Under the pieces are notes generated by a model. That model did no database searches. It was given only the letters and a program-made list of their open reading frames with translations, and was not told the DNA's origin. A program made the translations under genes and the position numbers. From Robertmurraya siralis (GTDB taxonomy: Bacteria > Bacillota > Bacilli > Bacillales > Cytobacillaceae): 64,000 bases of DNA. Below, piece by piece: positions 1 through 9,594 of this stretch (positions within the stretch are counted from its first letter, which is position 1; every line of letters starts with the position of its first letter). Location: the NCBI RefSeq assembly GCF_005502275.1, contig NZ_SWLZ01000013.1, positions 56,899 to 120,898 on the forward strand, in the 5' to 3' direction.

Positions 1-1740
1 AGTAAGTAAGAAATCAATCCCTTTATCAATAGCTTTCATCGGTCGCTCCGAAGCAGCGATAAGGGCATCAACTGCCCAAGCTGTGTGGGTAAGAGTGCTC
101 ACAAGTGGAACAAATTTGCCTGCACTGTCGCTTTTACAAGATTCTCCCCAACCACCATCTTTATTTTGAATCCTTTTTAACCACTCGATCCCTTTACTAA
201 TCGCCGTATGCGACGGCAACACACCTACGGCTGTCAACCCAGTAATCGCTGCCCATGTACCATAAAGGTAGCAAATTCCCCAACGTCCATACCATGAGCC
301 ATCCTTTTCTTGATTTCTCAGAATCGAGCGAACCCCAGCTTGAATAGCAGGATGGGGTGCTTTTAAATTTGTAAAATCTCCTAAAAAATGAAGGGTTCGA
401 CCTGTTAAATCAGGCGAGGCAGGATCAGCCAAAATAAATTCCGCCTTCTCAATCGGCAACAGCTTTAAAAATGAACGGTTCGTATTTTTCTCAAATGCTG
501 GCCAGCCCCCATCCTCATTTTGCATCGATAAGAGCCACAAAACGCCTCGATCCCATGCTTGACGATGGCTGAAATTGGTCGTTACAGAGCGTGCGAGCGC
601 CCGCAAGGAAGCAGTCGTATCATCGACATCTGGATTAATCGTATTAATATTCGAAAATCCCCAACCTCCAGGAGAAGCGTTTGAATTATGAATGACCCAG
701 TCTCCGTATAAGTGGTGCTGCTTCTGTATTAAATATTGGTTAGCCTTTACAACAACTTCGTCCTCGCTTGAAATACCTGCCTCTTGCAGTGCGTAGCTAA
801 TTAAGGAAGTGTTCCATACGGAAGCGGTTGTATACTGCATATGGGTATATCCATTAATCGTTGTTCTCATGCCCTTTAGTCCGTTCACAGCTCGCTTGAT
901 AATGGGTTGAAGACGTTTATCATTAAACGTAATTAACGCAAAGATCATCAAAAATGTTGAACTGAAATAGCTATAAAAAGTCCCATCTTTTTCTATATGG
1001 GCAAGCATATATTGTTTCCCTTTTGTTCGGGCCCGTTTTTTTAACTGGCTTGGCAAGCCGACTATTTTTTCAAGTCCATCAGTAACAAGCGAAGTAAAGT
1101 CGCGCCATTCTTCCGAGTAATCTTCCGTTTCCTCCTCCTCTCGGAGAAACAACTCTGACAAATCCGGGCTTCTCTCTGTTTTTAAAATAAACTTTTGCTC
1201 CGCTAATATCATAATTGGCAATAAATTCGCACGACCAAAGACAGATAGCTGATAAAAATTGATAGGAAAAGAAGTTGGAAGAAGTATAAACTCCAACGGA
1301 ATAGGAAAAAAATCAGGCCATTTATATTGACCAGTAATCGCCAGCATAATCTTTGTAAATAAATGAGCTTTATGCGCACCGCCGTTAGCAACTATAAATC
1401 TTCTAGCTGCCCTCAAACGTTTATCACTTTTTTCATAATAACCAGAATATAATAATGCATAATAGGCTTCCAATGTAGCAGTTAAATTGCCGTCTCCTTC
1501 TTCATCGTAAAATATTTTCCAGGCTCCGTTCTTTTCCTGCCTACTTAAAATCCTTTTCCCAAGCTCCTTGATTAAGTTTTCATCATCAATCTCCAATGAT
1601 CTTAATAAAATAATCATATAGCAATCTGTTGAAATTCCTGTTTCAAATGGGTACTCCCATGATCCTGATTCCGATTGCTCTCGTTTGAGGATATTGACTA
1701 AATAATTAATCCCATCATGGACCTTATCTTTCAATCCCAT
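1..1740 (-). CDS. sqhC: Sporulenol synthase / squalene-hopene cyclase family, C-terminus cut by window edge
   Basis: This is a class II terpene cyclase. The Bacillus member cyclises tetraprenyl-beta-curcumene to sporulenol, a spore lipid. The frame is open from ATG at 1738-1740 to the left edge (580 codons). The protonation motif DVDD lies at residues 371-374 in the context NPDVDDTTASLRAL. QW-type repeats such as DGSWYGRWGICYLYGTW occur in the C-terminal part, as the family requires. The Bacillus subtilis enzyme is about 630 residues, so roughly 45 residues lie outside the window. It is transcribed divergently from the DUF2515 gene, sharing a region of about 100 bp. The start has GGAG very close to the ATG, so an upstream GTG at 1743 is also possible. 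Confidence 0.93.
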   Translation of the reverse strand, partial: MGLKDKVHDGINYLVNILKREQSESGSWEYPFETGISTDCYMIILLRSLEIDDENLIKELGKRILSRQEKNGAWKIFYDEEGDGNLTATLEAYYALLYSGYYEKSDKRLRAARRFIVANGGAHKAHLFTKIMLAITGQYKWPDFFPIPLEFILLPTSFPINFYQLSVFGRANLLPIMILAEQKFILKTERSPDLSELFLREEEETEDYSEEWRDFTSLVTDGLEKIVGLPSQLKKRARTKGKQYMLAHIEKDGTFYSYFSSTFLMIFALITFNDKRLQPIIKRAVNGLKGMRTTINGYTHMQYTTASVWNTSLISYALQEAGISSEDEVVVKANQYLIQKQHHLYGDWVIHNSNASPGGWGFSNINTINPDVDDTTASLRALARSVTTNFSHRQAWDRGVLWLLSMQNEDGGWPAFEKNTNRSFLKLLPIEKAEFILADPASPDLTGRTLHFLGDFTNLKAPHPAIQAGVRSILRNQEKDGSWYGRWGICYLYGTWAAITGLTAVGVLPSHTAISKGIEWLKRIQNKDGGWGESCKSDSAGKFVPLVSTLTHTAWAVDALIAASERPMKAIDKGIDFLLT

Positions 1741-1840
1741 CACTCCAATAGAGGAAGTCGTTTTCTATAATACATATTCGCACACTGTTCTGAACATTCG
1801 CCTCAATCTGCAGCCAAAATAAAGGAGGAGTTGAAATAAT

Positions 1841-2977
1841 TTGGGAAAGCTCTTCAAAAACGAACCTAGCTCCCTTCCACAATCTTTAAAGCGCATTAAG
1901 AAAGAACTGCGGGCAAAATCGAAAAAATTCCCGCAGACTCCTTCTTTAAACGAAAAGAAAATCATTGAAAAAATTCAACTTCAAACACAAGAACTGAATG
2001 TAAATAATGTGACTAGAACAAAGGCCTATCTAGACTTCTATTTAAAACATCCTGAAATCCATTGGGCTTTTTTAGGACATATGGTTTCCAGAAATGGAGG
2101 CTGGAATATGACTGATTTAAAAGGAGGGCTTCTAACTAGGCTGCTTTCTCGTACGGAAGCATTAAATTTCTTCAATTTTTTAGAAAGAGGCAATTGGCTA
2201 ATCTTTCAAGATGCCTATCCGCAGTTTCTACTATATGAGGAAAGCTTAAGAAGTGGTAAAAATCTCTTTTATTTACTACCTTTTTTTCATGTTTCTCAAT
2301 TTATGGAAACCATCTGGAATGACTTTTGGTACTACCATGATCCTTCCATTTTAACAATATCGTTAGTTATTAATGAGCAAAGCTATTTAGAAAAAAGAGT
2401 GATTCATCATCCAACCTTCAAAAAAGAGGTGTTTGATTCATTGGAATTTATGCTACAGGACATCCTGTCCATGAATCATATTCTTTTCCCCTTCACGTCT
2501 TCAGGTCGCGTCCAACTCATCGGGGAAACACTTCATCATTTTCAAAGCTTGCATGAACGCATTCTCTTAGGAAAAAGACTTTATAAAATCTTATACGCTG
2601 ACCAAAAGCGACTGCAGCAAGTGCTACAATGGGCTAAACAAACACCTCATACTGGCTCAAGGAAGGATTATTGGCCAAATATTTTTAACTCGATTGAGGA
2701 GGTTGTCCCCGGCACTGAGCTAAAAAGGCGATTAAAAGGCTGCCAATTAACCCCGGGGGCATACCGCTTTTATAGTCCTTATTTAACTGTTGCATGGAAA
2801 AATCAAACACACGAAGCTGCTGAATTAGGAGATTGGTATAAAAGCTGGAAAGTCGTCTACTATTTATTAGATGATCAAAAAACTGAAAATGGAGAGATCG
2901 AAAATGACTACTGTAAAAGCCTTGAAAGACTTGAACTCGCCGCCATCGCCAAAAAAGCGGTTTCACTTCTCGGTTAG
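1841..2977 (+). CDS. DUF2515 family protein (YppC-like)
   Basis: A 378-residue soluble protein resembling the DUF2515 family typified by B. subtilis YppC; its function is unknown. It is rich in aromatic and charged residues (for example LKHPEIHWAFLGHMVSRNGG) and has no signal peptide or membrane segment. Translation probably starts at TTG 1841, about 12 nt after a strong AAAGGAGG. Its 3' end overlaps the next gene by 74 nt, so the two are probably cotranscribed and translationally coupled. The family call is from recollection of its sequence style and remains moderately sure; no catalytic motif was recognised. Confidence 0.75.
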   Translation: MGKLFKNEPSSLPQSLKRIKKELRAKSKKFPQTPSLNEKKIIEKIQLQTQELNVNNVTRTKAYLDFYLKHPEIHWAFLGHMVSRNGGWNMTDLKGGLLTRLLSRTEALNFFNFLERGNWLIFQDAYPQFLLYEESLRSGKNLFYLLPFFHVSQFMETIWNDFWYYHDPSILTISLVINEQSYLEKRVIHHPTFKKEVFDSLEFMLQDILSMNHILFPFTSSGRVQLIGETLHHFQSLHERILLGKRLYKILYADQKRLQQVLQWAKQTPHTGSRKDYWPNIFNSIEEVVPGTELKRRLKGCQLTPGAYRFYSPYLTVAWKNQTHEAAELGDWYKSWKVVYYLLDDQKTENGEIENDYCKSLERLELAAIAKKAVSLLG

Positions 2978-3359
2978 TATTTTAGCAACGATTCTATTAG
3001 CTACCTTAATTGGCACCTATTTAGATTTATTTTTTACAGGCATAGGGTTATACACATTCCCAATTCGACCTTTTTCATCTATCTTTACAATCAATATATT
3101 ATTTACACTAATAGTTCTTCCACTTTTTACTACATTATTCATTCTTATTTCTTTAAAGCTACATAAATGGCTAAAAGGGATGTTCATTATCACGGTCAGC
3201 ACCTTAATGGCTGCCCTTGAAAAGTTTGCAGAGTCTATCGGCTTTTTTACTCATCATGACATTTGGCAGCACTATTACTCTTTTTATGGTTATACAATTT
3301 ATTTAATTTTTGTGCTTCTATTCCATCATCTATTAGACAAGCAAATTAATGACAATTAA
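2904..3359 (+). CDS. CBO0543-type small integral membrane protein
   Basis: A 151-residue membrane protein with about four hydrophobic segments: ILATILLATLIGTYL, a segment around INILFTLIVLPLF, a third around MFIITVSTLMAAL and a C-terminal one around YLIFVLLFHHLL. The pattern fits the uncharacterised CBO0543 family of Firmicutes. The start at ATG 2904 is preferred because GGAGAG lies about 7 nt upstream; an in-frame upstream start at 2871 would add 11 residues but lacks a site. It overlaps the preceding DUF2515 gene by 74 nt. Its TAA stop interlocks with the stop of the convergent HMG-CoA lyase gene in the palindrome TTAA. Confidence 0.7.
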   Translation: MTTVKALKDLNSPPSPKKRFHFSVSILATILLATLIGTYLDLFFTGIGLYTFPIRPFSSIFTINILFTLIVLPLFTTLFILISLKLHKWLKGMFIITVSTLMAALEKFAESIGFFTHHDIWQHYYSFYGYTIYLIFVLLFHHLLDKQINDN

Positions 3360-4213
3360 CGGCTTGAAAGGCTTTTGGCAAACGAACTTAATTGCTTAAG
3401 CAGATCGACATTTAAGTTCGTTTCACAGCCCATTTTTTCCAACATATTTACTAATTCTTCCGTCGCCACATTGCCTGTAGCTCCTGGTGAAAATGGGCAG
3501 CCGCCTAGTCCTCCGATCGAACTATCGAATTTCGTAATCCCTGCCTGTAATGCTGCAATGACATTAGCCAATGCCATTTTTTCTGTATCATGAAAATGAG
3601 CCACAAAGCTTGTTTCTTGAAATAACTCCTGGAGCTTTAAAAAACGTTCATACACTAATCTCGGATTTGCTTGACCATTTGTATCCCCAATATCTATTTC
3701 ATCGACACCAAATTTTATCAATGATTCACAAACATTTCGCACTTGCTCTAATGAAACGGCCCCTTCATATGGACAAAAGAAAGCCATTGAAACATAGCCC
3801 CTAACAAACATTCCCGCTTTTTTAGCGCGCTCAATCAAGCGCTTATACTCTGTTAACGAATCATTAATGGAACGATTAATGTTCTTGCGATTAAAAGTCT
3901 CACTCGCCCCTATAAAAACAGCAATTTGCGGAACATGAACAAAGATCGCGCGCTCAAGTGCTTTCATATTTGGTGTCAAAGCAAGATAGGTCAATCCAAG
4001 CTCCTGTGAAAATCGAGCGATTTCCTCCGCATCGCTCATTTGTGGAACCCATTTTGGATGAACAAATGACGCCGTTTCAATTCTAGAAAAGCCGCAATCT
4101 GCTAACCTTCTAATTAATTGTTTCTTTTTCGCGCTTGAAATCGGAATCGGTTCATTTTGCAAACCGTCACGGGGACCGACTTCAATAATTTCCACCTCTT
4201 TTGGTACATACAA
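3356..4213 (-). CDS. Hydroxymethylglutaryl-CoA lyase
   Basis: Cleaves HMG-CoA to acetoacetate and acetyl-CoA, normally the last step of leucine degradation (YngG in B. subtilis). The 285-residue chain carries the N-terminal DRE-TIM signature EVGPRDGLQNE with catalytic Arg/Asp, the metal-binding AHFHDT, and the lyase signature GGLGGCPFSPGATGN with its catalytic Cys. AAGGAGGGG lies about 9 nt upstream of ATG 4213. It follows the aldehyde dehydrogenase gene by 58 nt on the same strand. No methylcrotonyl-CoA carboxylase or methylglutaconyl-CoA hydratase gene is nearby, so whether it serves leucine catabolism or another CoA-ester route here is open. Confidence 0.92.
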   Translation of the reverse strand: MYVPKEVEIIEVGPRDGLQNEPIPISSAKKKQLIRRLADCGFSRIETASFVHPKWVPQMSDAEEIARFSQELGLTYLALTPNMKALERAIFVHVPQIAVFIGASETFNRKNINRSINDSLTEYKRLIERAKKAGMFVRGYVSMAFFCPYEGAVSLEQVRNVCESLIKFGVDEIDIGDTNGQANPRLVYERFLKLQELFQETSFVAHFHDTEKMALANVIAALQAGITKFDSSIGGLGGCPFSPGATGNVATEELVNMLEKMGCETNLNVDLLKQLSSFAKSLSSR

Positions 4214-4271
4214 TGGATACCCCTCCTTAAACTAGAAAAGTCCAGCTATTACAATGTATGCACCAAGTTCA

Positions 4272-5642
4272 CTATTTAAAAACCATCTTTATATATTTTA
4301 AGCCATTCTTAAAATTAGGGTAACGCAGTGGAATGTCAAATAAAGTCGTTTGCTTTAATATACTCTTATCATGGGAGAAAGTATTAAAACTTCCCTTTCC
4401 GTGATAGGCTCCTATACCGCTGTTTCCAACTCCGCCAAACGGAAGATATGGGTTTGCAATATGATAAACCGTATCATTAATACAACCTCCCCCGAAAGAG
4501 ACTTGTTCAAGAAGCCGATTTTGAACATCGCTGCTCTCAGTGAATAAGTAGAAAGCAAGTGGTTTTGGGCGGCTCCTTATTTCCTCTACTGCTTCTGATA
4601 ACTGACGATACTCCAGAACAGGAAGAATTGGTCCGAAAATCTCATCCTCCATCACAGAATAATCCCATGTAATATCAGTCAGAACAGTTGGAGCAATCAT
4701 TAATTTCTCCTCTGACGATTTTCCCCCATAGAAAATTTCTCCTTCCGCTAAAAATGATCGGAGCCGGTTAAAATGCTGCTCGCTCACGATTTTCGTATAA
4801 TGTAAATTTTCCAACGGCTCCTGACCATAAAGCTCGTTCACCGCTCTTTTTAAATGCGCCAAAAACTCATCCTTCACTTTTTTATCTACATATACATAAT
4901 CTGGAGCGATACAGGTTTGACCCGCATTCATAAACTTCCCCCATGCAATCCTTTTTGCGGCAAGCTTTAAATTGGCATCCACGTGGACGATACATGGGCT
5001 TTTACCCCCTAGTTCTAATGTGACTGGCGTCAAATGTTGAGCTGCGCTTTCCATAATAATCTTGCCAACTTGGACGCTCCCAGTAAAAAAGATATAATCG
5101 AAGTTTTCTTTTAAAAGAGCTTCACTCGTCTCCTTCCCTCCTTCGACAACGGCAATGTATTCCTCCGGAAAATGGCTGTTTATTAATTCAGCCAACACTA
5201 ATGAAGTTCTTGGCGTGAGCTCTGACGGCTTTATAACGGCACAATTTCCTGCTGCAATAGCCCCGATTAGCGGAGCAACAGCCAACTGAAAGGGATAATT
5301 CCACGGAGCAATTATAAAGGCTACACCATATGGTTCAGGATAAATATAGCTTTTAGCACCAATATGGGTGAGCGGTGTTTTCACCTTTTTAGGTTTTGCC
5401 CAGGAACGAATATTTTTCAAAGTATAGCGGATTTCTTCTAAAACAATGCCGATCTCAGTTGAATACGCATCAAATTCAGATTTATTTAAATCTTCTTTTA
5501 AGCTTTGAATAAGCCTTTTCTCGCCTTCTCGAATAACTTGATTGAGTTTTTGCAAAGCCTTTATTCGAAAAGCTAGATTCTTTGTTGCGCCTGTTTGAAA
5601 ATAATTTCTTTGTTTTGATAGTAATTCAGAATAATTTAACAT
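4272..5642 (-). CDS. Aldehyde dehydrogenase, YwdH-type (fatty/aromatic aldehyde class)
   Basis: An NAD(P)-dependent oxidation of aldehydes to acids is expected. The 456-residue length matches the short class 3-like family that includes B. subtilis YwdH. Visible motifs are APWNYPFQL, KPSELTPRTS, FTGSVQVGK (cofactor loop), ELGGKSP with the general base Glu, and NAGQTCIAPDY with the catalytic Cys. The C-terminal tail is basic and moderately hydrophobic, as in members that associate with membranes. It lies between a terminator-like hairpin (upstream) and the HMG-CoA lyase gene (downstream), suggesting a two-gene unit. The substrate cannot be inferred from sequence alone. Confidence 0.9.
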   Translation of the reverse strand: MLNYSELLSKQRNYFQTGATKNLAFRIKALQKLNQVIREGEKRLIQSLKEDLNKSEFDAYSTEIGIVLEEIRYTLKNIRSWAKPKKVKTPLTHIGAKSYIYPEPYGVAFIIAPWNYPFQLAVAPLIGAIAAGNCAVIKPSELTPRTSLVLAELINSHFPEEYIAVVEGGKETSEALLKENFDYIFFTGSVQVGKIIMESAAQHLTPVTLELGGKSPCIVHVDANLKLAAKRIAWGKFMNAGQTCIAPDYVYVDKKVKDEFLAHLKRAVNELYGQEPLENLHYTKIVSEQHFNRLRSFLAEGEIFYGGKSSEEKLMIAPTVLTDITWDYSVMEDEIFGPILPVLEYRQLSEAVEEIRSRPKPLAFYLFTESSDVQNRLLEQVSFGGGCINDTVYHIANPYLPFGGVGNSGIGAYHGKGSFNTFSHDKSILKQTTLFDIPLRYPNFKNGLKYIKMVFK

Positions 5643-5826
5643 TTCATTAATTCTCCTAATACTTTTATTATCATCGTCATCTTCATAATGATATTACCAA
5701 ATAATTGACCATTTCATGCGCAAAACTTCTTGCAACAAAAAAATTGTGGAGGAGCGTCCATATCGTAAGTGTATTCGGACATACGTGCAACACAAGCATA
5801 CCGCTCAGCTCCTAAATAAGAATAAA

Positions 5827-5864
5827 AGACAATCAAGATGGCAATATTCGTCATCTGATTGTCT
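5827..5864 (-). terminator. Hairpin terminator after the dehydrogenase/thiolase pair
   Basis: An inverted repeat pairs AGACAATCAAGATG with CATCTGATTGTCT around a short loop, followed by T-rich sequence on both strands. On the minus strand it ends the thiolase-SDR unit before the aldehyde dehydrogenase gene. Confidence 0.7.
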
Positions 5865-5908
5865 CTTTTCGTTTATTGCGAAAAATGATTGTGACAAAGC
5901 CTGAAGCC

Positions 5909-6679
5909 TTACTTTGGCTGCATTCGGATCGCTCCGTCAAGCCGAATCGTATCACCATTAATCATCGGGTTCTCGATAATGCTTGTTGCAAGCATGGCAA
6001 ACTCTGCAGGATATCCTAACCTTGATGGAAATGGAACCATTGCCCCAAGCGCTTCTCTTGCTTCAGCTGGCAGGGATGCAAATAAAGGAGTATCAATTAA
6101 ACCTGGAGCGATGCTGACATTACGAATGCCATACTTAGCTAACTCCCTTGCAATCGGTAGGGTCATCCCGACAATTCCACCTTTAGAGGCGCTGTAGGCA
6201 GCTTGACCAATCTGCCCTTCAAAAGCAGCTACAGAAGCAGTATTAATGATTACTCCCCTCTCGCCTTCCTCATTTGGCAGATTGGCACTCATCCTCTCTG
6301 CAGCTAAACGAAGCACATTAAAGGCTCCAATTAAATTCACATGAATCACTTTCGTAAACGTTGATAAATCGTGCGGCCCTTTATTTCCCAATACTTTTTT
6401 CGCAAGCCCGATACCTGCGCAATTAATGACCACATGGATGTTTCCGAACTTTTCCTCCGTTTTATTTAAAGCTTCAAGTACTTGCTCTTCATCGGTCACA
6501 TCTGTCTCTATGTAAAGAGCCTTATCCGGACCAAGCTTCTCTACCAGTGCTTTGCCTTTATCACCTGCTATATCCAAGATTGATGCAACGCCTCCACCTT
6601 CGATAATTCTTGTGACAGTAGCTTCTCCTAATCCAGAAGCCCCGCCTGTTACGATTGCGACCATATTATTCAGTTTCAT
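5909..6679 (-). CDS. SDR family 3-hydroxyacyl-CoA dehydrogenase-like oxidoreductase
   Basis: A 256-residue classical short-chain dehydrogenase. It shows the Rossmann motif TGGASGLG near the N-terminus, NCAGIG, the catalytic Ser in [10 protein letters not shown], and YSASKGG (Tyr-x-x-x-Lys). The overall pattern ([38 protein letters not shown]) resembles type 2 3-hydroxyacyl-CoA dehydrogenases (HSD17B10-like), which oxidise 2-methyl-3-hydroxyacyl-CoA esters. It starts at ATG 6679 with a GGGGGGAG site upstream and lies 38 nt after the thiolase gene. Together they could carry out the last two steps of a beta-oxidation or branched acyl-CoA pathway; this role is inferred from context. Confidence 0.88.
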   Translation of the reverse strand: MKLNNMVAIVTGGASGLGEATVTRIIEGGGVASILDIAGDKGKALVEKLGPDKALYIETDVTDEEQVLEALNKTEEKFGNIHVVINCAGIGLAKKVLGNKGPHDLSTFTKVIHVNLIGAFNVLRLAAERMSANLPNEEGERGVIINTASVAAFEGQIGQAAYSASKGGIVGMTLPIARELAKYGIRNVSIAPGLIDTPLFASLPAEAREALGAMVPFPSRLGYPAEFAMLATSIIENPMINGDTIRLDGAIRMQPK

Positions 6680-6717
6680 AAAACATTACTCCCCCCATTC
6701 GAGCCTGCATCTTACTC

Positions 6718-7866
6718 TTAGCATCGTTCTATAATGGTTGCATTCGCCATGCCTCCACCTTCACAAACTGCCTGCAAACCAAAGCGACCACCACTTCGTT
6801 CCAACTCATTCATCAACGTGATCATTAGTCTTGCTCCGCTTGCTCCAAGTGGATGACCTAACGCAATCGCACCTCCGTTTGGATTTAGCTTCTTTTGATC
6901 TGCTCCTAATTCTTTTAACCAAATGAGCGGCACTGGTGCAAATGCCTCATTCACTTCATAAGTATTGATGTCCTCAATGGATAACCCAGCTTTTTTGAGC
7001 ACCATTTTTGTTGCTTCAATCGGACCTGTCAACATTAACGTAGGGTCGGAGCCGACAACAGTGCGAGCAACTACTTTACATTTTGGTTTAAGTCCCAGAT
7101 CATTTGCTTTTTCTCTGGACATTAATAGCAGCACTGCCGCTCCATCACTCATTTGACTGGAATTCCCAGCGTGAATTTTGCCATTTACCTTAAATACAGG
7201 CTTAAGTGAAGCCAGTTTTTCAAGAGACGTGTCCCTTCTCGGACCTTCATCAAGGTCCACTAACTGTTTTGTTCCATCATCAAGCGTCACTTCTAATGGC
7301 ATAATTTCATCGCGAAAAAATCCCTCACCTTGCGCACTCACTGCTCTTTGATGACTTTCCAGAGCGAATTCATCAAGCTCCTGACGACTTAAATTCCATT
7401 TATCTGCAATTCGCTCAGCCGAGTGGCCTTGATGAATCATTTCGTACCGCGAAGTTAACATCGAACTCCAAACAGATTCCTTTCTCGTTGAATTCATTGG
7501 TACCCGTGTCATACTTTCCACACCGCCGGCAATAACAATGTCCATGTCTCCACTTAAAATAGCTTGTGAAGCGAAATGAACAGCCTGCTGTCCGGAACCG
7601 CATTGTCTATCAATCGTTGTGCCCGGTACTTCAACAGGAAAACCTGCCATAAGAGCAGCTGTACGAGCTATGTTTACAGCTTGTTCTTCCACTTGTGACA
7701 CGCAACCTAAAATAACGTCGTCGACCAAATTTGTGGGTATACCAGCTCGTTTGATTACTTCCTGCAAAACCAGGGCGGCGAGTTCATCAGGCCGTATATT
7801 TTTTAGCGCACCATTTCTTTTTCCAATTGGCGTTCTTACTGCCTCAACAATGACTACTTCTCTCAT
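6718..7866 (-). CDS. Acetyl-CoA C-acyltransferase (thiolase)
   Basis: A 382-residue degradative-type thiolase that cleaves 3-ketoacyl-CoA with CoA. The nucleophilic Cys sits in TTIDRQCGSGQQA, the family NEAFAPVPL motif is present, the catalytic His is in GHPLGASGAR, and the second Cys is in CEGGGMAN. The start is ATG 7866 with AAGGGGG upstream. It is the first gene of a minus-strand set (thiolase, SDR) and is divergent from the diguanylate cyclase gene. Chain-length specificity cannot be read from the sequence. Confidence 0.93.
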   Translation of the reverse strand: MREVVIVEAVRTPIGKRNGALKNIRPDELAALVLQEVIKRAGIPTNLVDDVILGCVSQVEEQAVNIARTAALMAGFPVEVPGTTIDRQCGSGQQAVHFASQAILSGDMDIVIAGGVESMTRVPMNSTRKESVWSSMLTSRYEMIHQGHSAERIADKWNLSRQELDEFALESHQRAVSAQGEGFFRDEIMPLEVTLDDGTKQLVDLDEGPRRDTSLEKLASLKPVFKVNGKIHAGNSSQMSDGAAVLLLMSREKANDLGLKPKCKVVARTVVGSDPTLMLTGPIEATKMVLKKAGLSIEDINTYEVNEAFAPVPLIWLKELGADQKKLNPNGGAIALGHPLGASGARLMITLMNELERSGGRFGLQAVCEGGGMANATIIERC

Positions 7867-8104
7867 GAATATCCCCCTTATTTACTACTAACGAATGATC
7901 AGCTCCCACTTGAATTTTATTCAACAGCACTACTTTTAGTATAGCACGATTAATTGAAATTTTCTGTAAATTAACTAAATAGTAAAATTTATTAATGCAC
8001 AAAAGTGAAAAGACCGTCTGGACAACAATATTTCAAAAAAGATTTCATTCTATTCTGTATATGCTAAAATATTGTAAGACTGCGAAAAAAGGATTGATAA
8101 ACTC

Positions 8105-9568
8105 TTGCAAAATTCATTAAACAAATTACAGCGTTTCATCGCGATACACAGAAAGAAAGCGCCACTTGATTTTATTCACGAAAATAGCAGCCAGCTATTA
8201 AAAAGACTACATGTTATATCGATCGTCCTTACAATCCTTTTCATTTATTATTTTTTCGCAGATTTTGTCATGCTCAATCATTTGGAAAATAAGCTGTTCC
8301 GCTCCAATCTTATCGTGATTCATCTGCTAAGTTTATTGATTTCAATTGTATATATATGCATTTACCGACTGGTAAAAAATAAACAAACTTTCATAAGCTC
8401 TAGAAAGGCAAATGTATTAATTAATACTTACATTTCAATGTATTTACTACTCGGTGTGGCAAGCTCTTTAAACAGCCAAAACTTAAGCGGCAATATCGAT
8501 GCTTATATAACAATCGTTATCGGAGTTGCCGTTTTATTTCAAGTTCAGCCCATGACACTCACTGCCATTTTATTGTTCTCACACAGTCTATTTTATATCG
8601 GACTCTATTACACCGTGCAAGATTTACCCAGTTTAGTTACAAAGCAAATCAATTCAACTGCAACCGTAATCGTTGCTCTCATCATTGGAATCATCTTCTA
8701 CACAAATAAAAAGAGAGACTATTTTCATCAAGAAAATTTCGCAAAGCTATTTGAAATTAACCCTTATCCTCTTATTCTTTCAAAAATTGAAGACGGAGAA
8801 CTATTAAAAATGAATCATCGTGCCTCTAAATTTTATGGAATTAATAAAAAAGATCTGAAACAAATGCGTGCTAAGGAATTTTATAAAAATCAACAACAAA
8901 GGCAAGCGATTATAGAAGAACTCAAGAAAACCGGTTTTATAAAAAATCAAGTCATCGAGCAAAAAACGGCAAATGGAAACTATAGATGGGTTCAACTAAA
9001 CTATGAACTAATTGACTATAAAGGAGAGGAATGTATTCTCGCAGGTGTAACCGATGTTACAGATTTAAAGGAAATGGAAGCGGAGCTGGTCCAACATGCC
9101 TCCATTGATCCATTAACAGGGATTCAAAACCGAAGAAGCGGAATTCAGCTACTGAAAATGTTATTAATGGAGAGTGAAAGAATAAAAGATACCTTTGTTC
9201 TTTGTTTTATCGATGTAAATAATTTAAAAATCGTCAATGATCGCTTTGGGCATGCAGAGGGAGATCGATTACTAAAAACGGTGTGTCATGTCATTAAGGA
9301 ATCACTTGAGGATGATGACCTTTTTTTTCGCTATGGAGGCGATGAATTTATAATCGTATTTAAAGGAGCGGAGCTGGACGATGTAAAAAAACGCTGGAGC
9401 ATAATCGTAAAGCAGCTGGCTGAAACATCACCAACACTTTATGAAATCTCTGTTAGCCACGGCTTATTTCAATATGAACCGAACAGTGCGATCACCCTTG
9501 AAAACATGATTAAAAAGGCTGATGAAAGTATGTATAAAGAAAAGCGATTAATAAAAAATCTGATTTAA
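8105..9568 (+). CDS. Membrane PAS-GGDEF diguanylate cyclase
   Basis: Predicted to make cyclic di-GMP. The first ~200 residues form about six hydrophobic segments; a single PAS domain follows (about 210-330, including the RWVQLNYELIDYKGEECILAG-type core), then a GGDEF domain beginning near SIDPLTGIQNRR. The active-site loop is canonical GGDEF in FRYGGDEFIIVF, so activity is likely. No RxxD inhibitory site was evident five residues before the loop. The start is TTG 8105, about 12 nt after AAAGGA, which is a weak choice. The gene ends in a strong hairpin terminator shared with the convergent small gene. Confidence 0.9.
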   Translation: MQNSLNKLQRFIAIHRKKAPLDFIHENSSQLLKRLHVISIVLTILFIYYFFADFVMLNHLENKLFRSNLIVIHLLSLLISIVYICIYRLVKNKQTFISSRKANVLINTYISMYLLLGVASSLNSQNLSGNIDAYITIVIGVAVLFQVQPMTLTAILLFSHSLFYIGLYYTVQDLPSLVTKQINSTATVIVALIIGIIFYTNKKRDYFHQENFAKLFEINPYPLILSKIEDGELLKMNHRASKFYGINKKDLKQMRAKEFYKNQQQRQAIIEELKKTGFIKNQVIEQKTANGNYRWVQLNYELIDYKGEECILAGVTDVTDLKEMEAELVQHASIDPLTGIQNRRSGIQLLKMLLMESERIKDTFVLCFIDVNNLKIVNDRFGHAEGDRLLKTVCHVIKESLEDDDLFFRYGGDEFIIVFKGAELDDVKKRWSIIVKQLAETSPTLYEISVSHGLFQYEPNSAITLENMIKKADESMYKEKRLIKNLI

Positions 9569-9594
9569 AAAAGGAGGGAAACCCCTCCTTCTTT
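9569..9594. terminator. Bidirectional terminator
   Basis: The stem AAGGAGGG / CCCTCCTT with a short AAAC-type loop is flanked by A-rich and T-rich tracts. It separates the convergent diguanylate cyclase and the small minus-strand gene. Confidence 0.75.

Noticed and set aside
5716..5904. 62-codon plus-strand frame between the SDR and aldehyde dehydrogenase genes
   Set aside because: No ribosome site, skewed composition, and it runs across a terminator hairpin.
7415..7603. Out-of-frame reading frames inside the thiolase and other catalytic genes
   Set aside because: They lie within strongly conserved enzyme genes and lack start signals.
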